In this document: positions 7,640-15,357 of the stretch, one piece after another
Numbering within the stretch: the stretch's first letter is position 1
Layout: each line of letters opens with the position of its first letter
Source of the DNA: CBDUZS01 sp965371785
GTDB lineage: Bacteria > Fermentibacterota > Fermentibacteria > Fermentibacterales > JCC-6
DNA length: 25,757 nucleotides
NCBI GenBank assembly: GCA_965371785.1
Contig: CBDUZS010000035.1
Span: 1 to 25,757 of the forward strand
Direction of reading: 5' to 3'
Position numbers and translations under genes: made by a program
The notes under the pieces: model-generated
The model's input: only the letters and a program-made list of their open reading frames with translations
Told to the model about the DNA's origin: nothing
Databases searched by the model: none

Positions 7640-9120
7640 AGGTAGCAGTAGTAAACCCGCCTTTTAAATCGGGGAGATTCTCCAGAACGTCCAGATCACC
7701 GGCTATCAACAAAAGCGGTACGCTCTACTGGCCATTCTGGCTCGCTTACGGTGTCGGCTCCCTCGAGGAATCGGGGCACGAAGTCCTTTTCCTCGATTGC
7801 CCGGCAGAGAACGTATCCACTGAAATGCTATTGAGCAGAATCGGAAAATTCGACCCGTCCATGATCGTGATGGACACGTCGACTCCATCGATACACAGTG
7901 ATCTCGAGATAGCCAGTGGTCTCGGGAAGAAGCTGCCTGATTCTTCGATTATCCTGGTGGGAACACATGCAACCGCACTTCCCGAGGCGTGCCTTGATTC
8001 TGCTCGAGAAGTTCTGGGAGTTGCCACCGGCGAGTACGATCACACCCTGGTCGATATCGCCGGGTGCCTTGAGGAAGGTGGCGACCTCGAGAACGTACCC
8101 GGGCTCGTGTTCAGGCAGGAGAACATGATAATCGATACAGGTGGTCGCGATGCAATCGAAGATCTCGATTCGCTTCCATTTCTGTCAGATGTTTACCTGC
8201 GCCACCTGGATCTCGACAACTACTTCTTTGCGGCTGCAAGGTTTCCCAGTGTCATGACCATAACCAGCAGAGGATGTCCTTTTCACTGCTCCTTCTGCGT
8301 ATGGCCGCAAGTGCTTCACAAGGGTGGCTACAGGTTTCGATCTGCAGAGAACGTCGTGAAAGAATTCCAGATGCTGACCGATTACTTTCCCTCTCTGCAG
8401 GAGATCGTTATCGAGGATGACACATTTTCCGTAGACAGCAAACGGGTCGAAGATGTCTCCGATGCACTGATCAGGTCCGGTAACAGAACGTCCTGGACAG
8501 CGAATACGCGGGCGAATCTATCTCTCGAAGCGATGAGAAAGATGAAAGCTGCAGGATGCCGTCTTATCATCGTGGGTTACGAGTCCGGCTCTCAGAAGAT
8601 CCTTAACGGAATCCGGAAGGGAACTACGGTCGAGCAGAACCTGGAATTCGCGGAAAGAGCACGGAAAGCAGGCCTTCTTGTTCACGGCTGCTTCATGGCA
8701 GGGAACCCGGGAGAGACCGCCGAAACCCTTGAGATCACCTTCCAGATGGCGAAAAGGCTTGCCCCGGATACAGCACAGTTCTTTCCGATAATGGTGTATC
8801 CCGGAACCGCCCTCTACAATGAGTTCGCTGAAGGCGGCATGCTCAGAACAGAGGACTACAGCCGCTGGCTGACGGATGAGGGTCTTCATAACTGTGTTGT
8901 CGATCTTCCAGGACTTCCTGCAGAGATGCTGGTTGACTGGTGTAACGGTGCGAGGAAACGTTTCTACCTCCGCCTTCCATACATTATGTACAAGGTAATA
9001 CAGTCGATTGCTCACCCTCTGACCGAGGGCAGGAGAACATTGAAGGCATTCGGAACGTTCAGGAAGTACCTCTTCAGAAGAGGTCGGTCATCGGGGGAAC
9101 CGCCACGAAACGCTACGTAA
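7636..9120 (+). CDS. B12-binding-domain radical SAM enzyme
   Basis: Residues 1-180 form a cobalamin-binding-like Rossmann domain (VVNPPFKSG, later LVGTHATALPE) and lack the classical DxHxxG motif, as many B12-radical SAM proteins do. The radical SAM core starts at TSRGCPFHCSFCVWPQ with the CxxxCxxC that holds a 4Fe-4S cluster; HKGGYRFRSAENVV follows. The CSFCxWPQ signature recalls HpnJ-type proteins and radical SAM enzymes seen in polysaccharide loci. The C-terminus ends in a basic, amphipathic stretch (YLRLPYIMYKVIQ) that could touch the membrane. Such enzymes methylate or rearrange unactivated carbons. In this operon the substrate may be a sugar or the polyprenyl carrier, but nothing in the sequence decides. 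The TTG start overlaps the previous TGA. Confidence 0.85.
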   Translation: MKVAVVNPPFKSGRFSRTSRSPAINKSGTLYWPFWLAYGVGSLEESGHEVLFLDCPAENVSTEMLLSRIGKFDPSMIVMDTSTPSIHSDLEIASGLGKKLPDSSIILVGTHATALPEACLDSAREVLGVATGEYDHTLVDIAGCLEEGGDLENVPGLVFRQENMIIDTGGRDAIEDLDSLPFLSDVYLRHLDLDNYFFAAARFPSVMTITSRGCPFHCSFCVWPQVLHKGGYRFRSAENVVKEFQMLTDYFPSLQEIVIEDDTFSVDSKRVEDVSDALIRSGNRTSWTANTRANLSLEAMRKMKAAGCRLIIVGYESGSQKILNGIRKGTTVEQNLEFAERARKAGLLVHGCFMAGNPGETAETLEITFQMAKRLAPDTAQFFPIMVYPGTALYNEFAEGGMLRTEDYSRWLTDEGLHNCVVDLPGLPAEMLVDWCNGARKRFYLRLPYIMYKVIQSIAHPLTEGRRTLKAFGTFRKYLFRRGRSSGEPPRNAT

Positions 9121-9131
9121 TAATTCTGGGA

Positions 9132-10499
9132 TTGGCATTCGATGCGGCAGCAATACTGACCGCACTGATTGCGGCAAGCTGGCTGAAATTCCATTCTGGG
9201 ATTTTTCCCGGTATGGCATCCATCTCATGGTCCGTTATCTTTGCCGGCGCTAGTGTCTCTATATTGTTCTGGTGGTTTATCTTCGCATCCTCCGGAGCCT
9301 ACAGACCTCACTGGGACAGGAGCTGGACCGATGAGCTTGTGCTGGTGTTCAAACCGGTTACTGCCGGTTTCATCCTCTTCACGCTTCTCACCTTTCTGAC
9401 GAGCCCGTCACCATCCATCGGAAGGTGGATTTTCTTTATTTACTATGCTCTGATGCTCATTCTGGTCTTCGTAGCAAGAAGCGTCTCGAGACTCCTGCAG
9501 AGGAACCTGGCAAGGAAGGGAAAATTCTTCAGAAACGCGGCCATTGTGGGAACGGGCAGCAGAGCGAGAGAGCTTTACAGGTATCTACGGGTCAATCCCG
9601 CTCTGGGCTACAGGATAACAGGCTTCGTGAAACCTCCGAGACATCTGGATGATCCAGCAATAACCGACATGATACTCGGTGATGTCCATGAATTGAATGA
9701 TCTGATCCGCGAGTACGATATCGACGAACTCCTGGTCACGATAGCTTCGAATTTCCATGACGATATCCTGTCTCTTCTTCTCCCGGCAACGGGAGCCAGA
9801 ATTCGAGTAAAGGTTCTTCCAGATCTTTTCGACGTTGTTGCCGGTCATGTACACAGTACCCAGATCCTCGGTCAGCCTCTCATGGAAATACTCCCTGAGA
9901 GACTCAGTTTCTGGCAGAAACTGGTCAAGACCATGATGGACTACATCATCAGCATCCTGGTTATCGTTATCGGGTTTCCATTCTGGTTTGCTCTTGGCAT
10001 CGCGATAAGGATTGACACCCGCGGCTCGGTATTCTACAGGCAGGAGCGTGTAGGCAAGGGCGGACACAGCTACAGGATCTTCAAATTCCGCAGCATGGTC
10101 CACGATGCCGAAAAGCACAGCGGTCCTGTCTGGGCGGGAAAGAACGACAACAGGATAACACGTGTCGGTAACTTCATCAGGAAAACACGGCTGGACGAGA
10201 TACCGCAGTTCCTGAACGTGCTCAGAGGTGATATGTCCGTTGTAGGCCCCAGACCCGAGCGGCCCAAATTCGTAGAGGAGTTAAGGCAAATCTATCCATT
10301 CTACCAGAAACGTCTTACCATTAAACCGGGCATAACCGGATGGGCACAGGTCAAGCTCGAATACGACACATCCATTGAGGATGTAGCCGAGAAACTCAAA
10401 CTCGACTTCTACTACATCGAAAACCAGTCACTCTTTCTGGATATCGAGATTCTCATTCGGACCGTAGCAGTGATCGTTTCCGGTTCCGGAGCCCACTGA
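9132..10499 (+). CDS. Polyprenyl glycosylphosphotransferase (initiating sugar-1-phosphate transferase)
   Basis: This enzyme starts glycan synthesis by moving a sugar-1-phosphate onto undecaprenyl phosphate. The N-terminal half has four predicted membrane segments, followed by a CoA-binding-like Rossmann domain (AAIVGTGSRARELYRYL). The C-terminal catalytic domain has all family motifs: a membrane segment (ILVIVIGFPFWFALGIAI), GSVFYRQERVGKGG, IFKFRSMV, the DEIPQFLNVLRGDMSVVGPRPE block and KPGITGWAQV. Length (455) is normal for the WbaP/WcaJ group. The TTG at 9132 has no proper ribosome site. In frame upstream, ACG at 9105 lies 6 bases after GGGGGA and would add KRYVIILG, a typical positive residue pair before the first membrane helix. 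The true start may therefore be 9105, overlapping the radical SAM gene by 16 bases. Confidence 0.92.
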   Translation: MAFDAAAILTALIAASWLKFHSGIFPGMASISWSVIFAGASVSILFWWFIFASSGAYRPHWDRSWTDELVLVFKPVTAGFILFTLLTFLTSPSPSIGRWIFFIYYALMLILVFVARSVSRLLQRNLARKGKFFRNAAIVGTGSRARELYRYLRVNPALGYRITGFVKPPRHLDDPAITDMILGDVHELNDLIREYDIDELLVTIASNFHDDILSLLLPATGARIRVKVLPDLFDVVAGHVHSTQILGQPLMEILPERLSFWQKLVKTMMDYIISILVIVIGFPFWFALGIAIRIDTRGSVFYRQERVGKGGHSYRIFKFRSMVHDAEKHSGPVWAGKNDNRITRVGNFIRKTRLDEIPQFLNVLRGDMSVVGPRPERPKFVEELRQIYPFYQKRLTIKPGITGWAQVKLEYDTSIEDVAEKLKLDFYYIENQSLFLDIEILIRTVAVIVSGSGAH

Positions 10500-10553
10500 C
10501 GCACCACCAGAAAAGATGTGTATTAACGACCAAATGAAAGGACCAGGAAAAAA

Positions 10554-11705
10554 ATGGCTGTTCCCCTTCTGGATATCAACAGGCAGCATGCACCCATACT
10601 CAAAGAGCTGAGTGATGTCTTCGGGCAGGCTCTTCTATCCTCACGTTTCATAAAAGGCCCCGAACTCGAGCAATTCGAATCGGAATTCGCCGAATACTGC
10701 GGTTCGAATCGAGCAGTCGGATGTGCGTCGGGAACTGATGCTCTTATCCTTTCCCTGCAGGCAGTTGGTCTGGAGCAGGGAGAAATAGCCATCACTTCCC
10801 CCTTTACATTTTTCGCTTCTGCCGGTTCCATCGTCAGAACCGGCGGAGTGCCGGCCTTTGTAGACATTCTGCCGGATACCTTCAACATGGACCCCTCCTC
10901 CCTCTCCGCATGGCTGACCGGCAACTGCGTGATAACCGAGCGTGGAGTAGTTCATAAAGCCAGCGGGAAAAGGGTCGCGGCCGTTATGCCCGTGCATATC
11001 TTTGGCCAGGTCGCGGACATGGCCGAACTGTGCAGGATATGCACGGAATGGAGGCTTCCCGTAGTCGAGGATGCAGCCCAGGCGGTCGGAGCGAAATGGG
11101 AAGGAAAGAAAGCGGGCACCTTTGGCGCGACTGGATGCTTCAGCTTCTTCCCGTCCAAGAATCTGGGTGCGCTGGGAGATGCTGGTTGCGTAACGACTTC
11201 CTTCGATGAGACAGGTGAGAGACTTGTCAGGCTGAGAGAGCATGGGGGACAGGGGTACTACCACAGCGAGGTTGGCACGAACAGCAGGCTGGATGCAATT
11301 CAGGCAGCGTTCCTGCGAGTCAAGCTGAACCACATCGAGGAATGGCATCTGGGCCGACGGAAGAATGCTCAGTACTACATGGATGCACTTGCGGATCTCC
11401 CACAGATCAGGACTCCGGCAATCGACCCCCGAGCCTGGTCGATTTACAACCAGTTCACGATTCTTGCCGCGGACAGGGACGGTCTGCTCGAGCACCTCAG
11501 GAGCAGAAGCATCGGCTGCGCGGTGTACTATCCGCTTCCGCTGCACCTTCAGGAGTGCTTCGGTTCTCTGGGATACTCGGAGGGGGATTTCCCGATAGCG
11601 GAATCCGTATCCCGGGAGGTGATCTCTCTCCCGGTATTCGGAGAACTCCGGGAAGAGGAACTGGAAGAGGTTGTTTCCACCATCAGGGAATTCTATGAGG
11701 ATTGA
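10554..11705 (+). CDS. DegT/DnrJ/EryC1/StrS-family PLP sugar aminotransferase
   Basis: This enzyme makes an amino sugar by transferring an amino group to a nucleotide-linked keto sugar. The PLP lysine is Lys202 in FFPSKNLGALGDAGC; EDAAQAVGA gives the aspartate that pairs with the pyridine nitrogen, and CASGTDAL the phosphate-binding region. The N-terminal VPLLDINRQ and C-terminal SLPVFGEL motifs are typical. The family includes ArnB (UDP-Ara4N), WbpE, FdtB and QdtB. The length of 383 is normal. AGGA precedes the ATG by 6 bases. The PAP2 gene begins inside its 3' end. An amino sugar is consistent with a formyltransferase-deacetylase being encoded in the same locus. Confidence 0.92.
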   Translation: MAVPLLDINRQHAPILKELSDVFGQALLSSRFIKGPELEQFESEFAEYCGSNRAVGCASGTDALILSLQAVGLEQGEIAITSPFTFFASAGSIVRTGGVPAFVDILPDTFNMDPSSLSAWLTGNCVITERGVVHKASGKRVAAVMPVHIFGQVADMAELCRICTEWRLPVVEDAAQAVGAKWEGKKAGTFGATGCFSFFPSKNLGALGDAGCVTTSFDETGERLVRLREHGGQGYYHSEVGTNSRLDAIQAAFLRVKLNHIEEWHLGRRKNAQYYMDALADLPQIRTPAIDPRAWSIYNQFTILAADRDGLLEHLRSRSIGCAVYYPLPLHLQECFGSLGYSEGDFPIAESVSREVISLPVFGELREEELEEVVSTIREFYED

Positions 11706-12417
11706 GTGCTTCCGTTCCATCCCGGTACTCGTCGTCATTCTTGGCGGTAACGTCATCGTTGCCGCCGACGACTTCTTCGGCTACCTGGGGAGTGATTTCT
11801 CCGAAATTTTCAGCAGTGGTTCCATCTGGCCTGCAGCGGGAGGTTCCGGACTGACGGTGCTCTCCATGTGTCTCGAAAGTAACCGTGGATACGAGAATTT
11901 CCTTGGAGAAAGCAGTTTTCTGAGAACCTCTGAGAATGTCGTAAACACAGCATTTGGGATTGCGCTGCTCGGTGCTTCGTCTTCTGTCTGGCTCTGCGGT
12001 GAGCTTGCGGGACACCCCGCCACATCCGAGACGGGACAGATGCTCACGGAAGGACTCCTCATCACCTATGGCATCACAGGCGGCCTGAAGCTTCTCACAG
12101 CAAGACAGAGACCCGATGCCTCCAATGCCCGGAGCTTCCCTTCCGCTCATGCTGCTGGTACATCCTGTGCTGCAGTGATACTCTGGGATCGTTGTGGACC
12201 GGGAGCGGGCATTCCAGTATCTCTTCTCGCAGTCTTCACAGGCATCTCCAGAGTGGATCTCGGAGTGCATTACCCATCCGATGTAATCGCCGGAACAGCC
12301 ATCGGAATCCTGACCGGGCTGGCGATTTCAAGGGCTCATGGGTTAGAATCAGACACCGGACAGGATGGTTTCCGCATTGGGTGGGATTCATGCCTTGGTC
12401 TCAGGATTGGGTTCTAA
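11695..12417 (+). CDS. PAP2-family membrane phosphatase
   Basis: This is an acid phosphatase of the PAP2 family, which acts on lipid phosphates such as undecaprenyl pyrophosphate. The three signature motifs are present: K-x6-RP in KLLTARQRP (Lys132, Arg139), PSAH (catalytic His152; PSGH is more common) and SR-x5-H-x3-D (Arg186, His192, Asp196). An N-terminal hydrophobic segment (SIPVLVVILGGNVIVAA) is a signal peptide or anchor. ATG 11695 overlaps the aminotransferase by 11 bases and has CAGGGA at 6 bases. Its TAA overlaps the start of the kinase gene. Next to a lipid kinase it most likely recycles the glycan carrier lipid, though a secreted lipid-A-type phosphatase is possible. Confidence 0.85.
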   Translation: MRIECFRSIPVLVVILGGNVIVAADDFFGYLGSDFSEIFSSGSIWPAAGGSGLTVLSMCLESNRGYENFLGESSFLRTSENVVNTAFGIALLGASSSVWLCGELAGHPATSETGQMLTEGLLITYGITGGLKLLTARQRPDASNARSFPSAHAAGTSCAAVILWDRCGPGAGIPVSLLAVFTGISRVDLGVHYPSDVIAGTAIGILTGLAISRAHGLESDTGQDGFRIGWDSCLGLRIGF

Positions 12418-12770
12418 TGGTAATGAAACGGATCAACAGCTTCAGGTTCGCCTTCCGCGGCATTACAACGCTCCTCCGGACTTCTGCCAATGCACGGATA
12501 CACGTCGCAGCAGCAGTTGCAGTAATCACCCTGGGTGTGGTTATCGGATTAGGACCCGTTGAATGGTGCCTGGTGATCATCGCGATTTCCATGGTTATTG
12601 CTGCAGAAGCCCTGAACAGCGCAATCGAGTTTCTTGCAGATCACACTGCGCCCGAATGGCATGAAGCTGTCGAACGGATCAAGGACCTCTCCGCCGGAGC
12701 AGTACTCCTCGCTGCAGCCGGCGCCCTGGCAGTCGGTCTGATCGTTTTCCTCCCCCATATCCTTAACTAG
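12417..12770 (+). CDS. dgkA: Diacylglycerol kinase / undecaprenol kinase (DgkA family)
   Basis: This 117-residue protein has the small trimeric membrane kinase layout: a basic N-terminus (KRINSFRFAFRG), a first membrane helix near VAAAVAVITLGVVIG, the catalytic AEALNSAIEFLAD motif, the ERIKDLSAGAVLLAA helix, and a last membrane helix. The motif with F after SAIE and the D-L-S-A-G-A-V-L segment resemble the undecaprenol kinases of Gram-positive bacteria as much as E. coli DgkA. It phosphorylates a lipid alcohol with ATP. ATG 12417 overlaps the TAA of the PAP2 gene and has AGGA at 10 bases; ATG 12423 is an alternative. With PAP2 it forms a carrier-lipid salvage pair. Confidence 0.88.
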   Translation: MVMKRINSFRFAFRGITTLLRTSANARIHVAAAVAVITLGVVIGLGPVEWCLVIIAISMVIAAEALNSAIEFLADHTAPEWHEAVERIKDLSAGAVLLAAAGALAVGLIVFLPHILN

Positions 12771-12798
12771 TCTCAGGTGGAAGGGACGAAGTTACAGC

Positions 12799-14055
12799 AT
12801 GCTTGACAGAGAAATCCTGAGAAGGGAGCCCGAGAGAGTAAGGGCAGCTTCGGAATCAAAGCAGGATCATTGCGATATCGACAGATGGCTGGAACTCGAC
12901 GCACAAAGAAGAGCGGTATTGACCGATGTCGAGAAGCTCAGGCAAAGGAGAAACGAACTGTCCAGGGAGGTCTCCCGCCTGAAGAAGGAAGGGCTGGATT
13001 CAACCGAGCTTGTCACCCGGAGCCGTGATGCGGGAACCTCGATTGCAGAGCTGGACAAGAACCTGGACTCGATTGATCAGGATATGGGAGTGCTCGAACT
13101 GCAGTTCCCGAACATTCCGGACTGCGATGTGCCGGTTGGCGATTCGGAAGCCGATAACATCCTTGTGCGTGAATGGGGAGACTTGCCGGTATTCGACTTC
13201 GATCCACTACCTCACTGGGAGCTCCTCGGCAGCAGCATGGACTCAACTGCCGCCGGGAAGATAACAGGCTCCAATTTCATTCTGCTCAGAGGCTGGATGG
13301 CGCGTCTCCAGAGAACGCTCATCAACTGGATGATCGAGTTCCACACCAGTGCGGGAATGGAGGAAGTCTGGGTTCCCTTTCTTGCCAATTCGGACAGCAT
13401 GCGAACCACCGGTCAGATTCCCAAGCTGGAATCCGACATGTACAGGATCGACGGTGATGACCTCTTCCTGATCCCTACGGGAGAGGTTCCCATTACGAGT
13501 ATCATGAGAGATCGTACGTTCAGCGAATCGGATCTGCCTTTGAGACTCTGTGGCTATACGCCATGCTTCAGGCGAGAAGCCGGGAGTTACGGTAAGGAAA
13601 CCAGAGGGCTCAACAGAGTGCATCAGTTCGAAAAGGTGGAAATCGTAAGGTTTGAGCACCCGGACAGATCGGATGAAGCGCTCGAGGAAATGGTGGCTCA
13701 TGTCGAAAAGATGCTGAAGGCTCTCGAGCTTCCATACAGGGTGCTGCTGCTGTCAACGGGAGACCTGGGATTTGCAGCAGCAAAATGCTTCGATCTGGAG
13801 ATATGGTCGGCCGGACAGAACCGATGGCTCGAGGTGTCATCCGTGTCGAATTTCAGAGATTTTCAGGCAAGAAGGGGCTCTATCCGCTTCAAACCGGCGG
13901 ACGGCGGCCGTCCCAGGCTGGTTCATACTCTCAACGGATCGGGACTTGCGCTTCCAAGACTCATGGCCGCTCTGGTCGAGAACAATCAGACTTCCGAGGG
14001 CAGTATCGGTTTACCCTCGTTCCTGACTGGAGCATACGGTCTTGCGGATGGTTGA
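12799..14055 (+). CDS. serS: Seryl-tRNA synthetase
   Basis: SerRS charges tRNA-Ser (and tRNA-Sec) with serine in the cytoplasm. The first 110 residues are the long coiled-coil arm that grips the tRNA (LRQRRNELSREVSRLKKEG). The class II core follows with PTGEVPITS, motif 2 FRREAGSYGKETRGLNRVHQFEKVE (from Phe257, with Arg258-Arg259-Glu260) and motif 3 NGSGLALPRLMAALVEN. The length of 418 is normal. It has GGTGGAAGGGA slightly far upstream and sits 28 bases after dgkA, so it is likely the last gene of the plus-strand block. A housekeeping gene as the tail of a surface-glycan operon is not rare. Confidence 0.96.
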   Translation: MLDREILRREPERVRAASESKQDHCDIDRWLELDAQRRAVLTDVEKLRQRRNELSREVSRLKKEGLDSTELVTRSRDAGTSIAELDKNLDSIDQDMGVLELQFPNIPDCDVPVGDSEADNILVREWGDLPVFDFDPLPHWELLGSSMDSTAAGKITGSNFILLRGWMARLQRTLINWMIEFHTSAGMEEVWVPFLANSDSMRTTGQIPKLESDMYRIDGDDLFLIPTGEVPITSIMRDRTFSESDLPLRLCGYTPCFRREAGSYGKETRGLNRVHQFEKVEIVRFEHPDRSDEALEEMVAHVEKMLKALELPYRVLLLSTGDLGFAAAKCFDLEIWSAGQNRWLEVSSVSNFRDFQARRGSIRFKPADGGRPRLVHTLNGSGLALPRLMAALVENNQTSEGSIGLPSFLTGAYGLADG

Positions 14056-14092
14056 AAATAGTCTGTAGGCACGAAAGAGAACGAGTAACAGG

Positions 14093-15346
14093 TCAGAAGC
14101 CCTTTCTCCTCTTTCGCTTGAAATCACCCCTGATATCCTGAAGCAGTTTCCCCCATGGCCCCCAGGCTTCCGGGCGCTCCCTCTTCATTTCGGATACCCT
14201 GTGTTTTGCCTGCACGTATCCGACGAGGAAGAAGGATGCCAGGAAGAATACCTCGATCCAGATGTACAAACGTTTCGGTTTGCTCTTCCATCCGGGATGA
14301 CCTGGTGGATCGAGTACTCTGATGGTTTCATCTACTATCGCCTCCTGAACGATAGCCTGATCCAGCTGGACTCTGAGCATATTCGACATGGTCAGAGATA
14401 CATCGTAGTTAGTCCTTAGCCTTGCGTACTCAACAGCAAGCACGGGGATGTCTCCGAGAGAGAAGTTGAATCCCACGTTGTCACCAAAGGAGGGGACCTC
14501 TCCCTGCTCGAGCAGATCGATTACTTCTCTTACCGCCACGGCTTGTCTTTCAAGCTGATAGAGCATGGCATTGCTTCCGTGAGCAAGTCCGTCCCGTATT
14601 GCCTGCGCCGATGACTGGATCTCCAGATACTGGCCCTTGGTTGCCATCAGAAGGGTTACCAGCTCTGAGGTTTCGATTCCGAGCTCGACCACTCCACTCG
14701 TGTCCTTGAAAAGGAGCAGATCCTGGCTTGCGCGGCGCAACATGCTGTCAGCGCTGGCATACTGTCTTTCGATAAGCCTTCTGCTCGTTGCGAGGCGAGA
14801 GGTGTTGATGTTCGCATTGATACTGTCAAGTAGAACAATGACTCTCTCCGAAATCTCAATTGAATAGAGTGGATCCTTTGTAGTTACAGTGATTCTGATG
14901 AATCCTGAGGGAGTTACGTTGACGCTATAGTTATTCCTGAACCATTTCCGGGCCCAGTAGAGACCGAGAGCAGGATTTAGATCGTATTTATCCTGGAGAT
15001 CATGTTCCTCGAGGAAGCCGGTCGAGAGGATGACGCTTTCGATCAGCGTTCTGCTCTCGAGGATCTGGGAATAGACATCCGAGAGAGTGGTCATCAGCGG
15101 AAGGGAATAGCCCATTCCTCCACTGAGGAAACCGGCAAAGTCCCCAGATGACATGCCTCCTAAACTGAGCCCGGGAACCGGTTGACTCTCGGGAGGCATT
15201 ATAAGGGTAGTGACGGTGTAGCTCTTCGGAAGGAGATAGGTTACGATCACGGTGGGAATCATTACCACGAGCAAAGCCTTAAACAGGAACCATCTGTTCT
15301 CGAGGATAAGAAACAGGAACTGATTCGGAATGCGATTAGTGCTCAT
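14093..15346 (-). CDS. Wzz-type polysaccharide chain-length / co-polymerase protein
   Basis: The protein has the PCP layout: a first membrane helix (about residues 18-38), a proline-rich start of the periplasmic part, a coiled-coil periplasmic domain of about 320 residues (LIERQYASADSMLRRASQDLLLFKD), then PPGHPGWKSKPKR leading into a second membrane helix near residue 375 and a basic cytoplasmic tail. It controls chain length or export together with the Wza-like protein. It lacks the cytoplasmic tyrosine kinase domain seen in many PCP-2 proteins. It starts 11 bases after the export gene; no ribosome site is visible, only TTGA repeated three times before the ATG. It is the last gene of the minus block, 37 bases from the convergent serS. 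Confidence 0.82.
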   Translation of the reverse strand: MSTNRIPNQFLFLILENRWFLFKALLVVMIPTVIVTYLLPKSYTVTTLIMPPESQPVPGLSLGGMSSGDFAGFLSGGMGYSLPLMTTLSDVYSQILESRTLIESVILSTGFLEEHDLQDKYDLNPALGLYWARKWFRNNYSVNVTPSGFIRITVTTKDPLYSIEISERVIVLLDSINANINTSRLATSRRLIERQYASADSMLRRASQDLLLFKDTSGVVELGIETSELVTLLMATKGQYLEIQSSAQAIRDGLAHGSNAMLYQLERQAVAVREVIDLLEQGEVPSFGDNVGFNFSLGDIPVLAVEYARLRTNYDVSLTMSNMLRVQLDQAIVQEAIVDETIRVLDPPGHPGWKSKPKRLYIWIEVFFLASFFLVGYVQAKHRVSEMKRERPEAWGPWGKLLQDIRGDFKRKRRKGF

Positions 15347-15357
15347 AACTCAATCAA

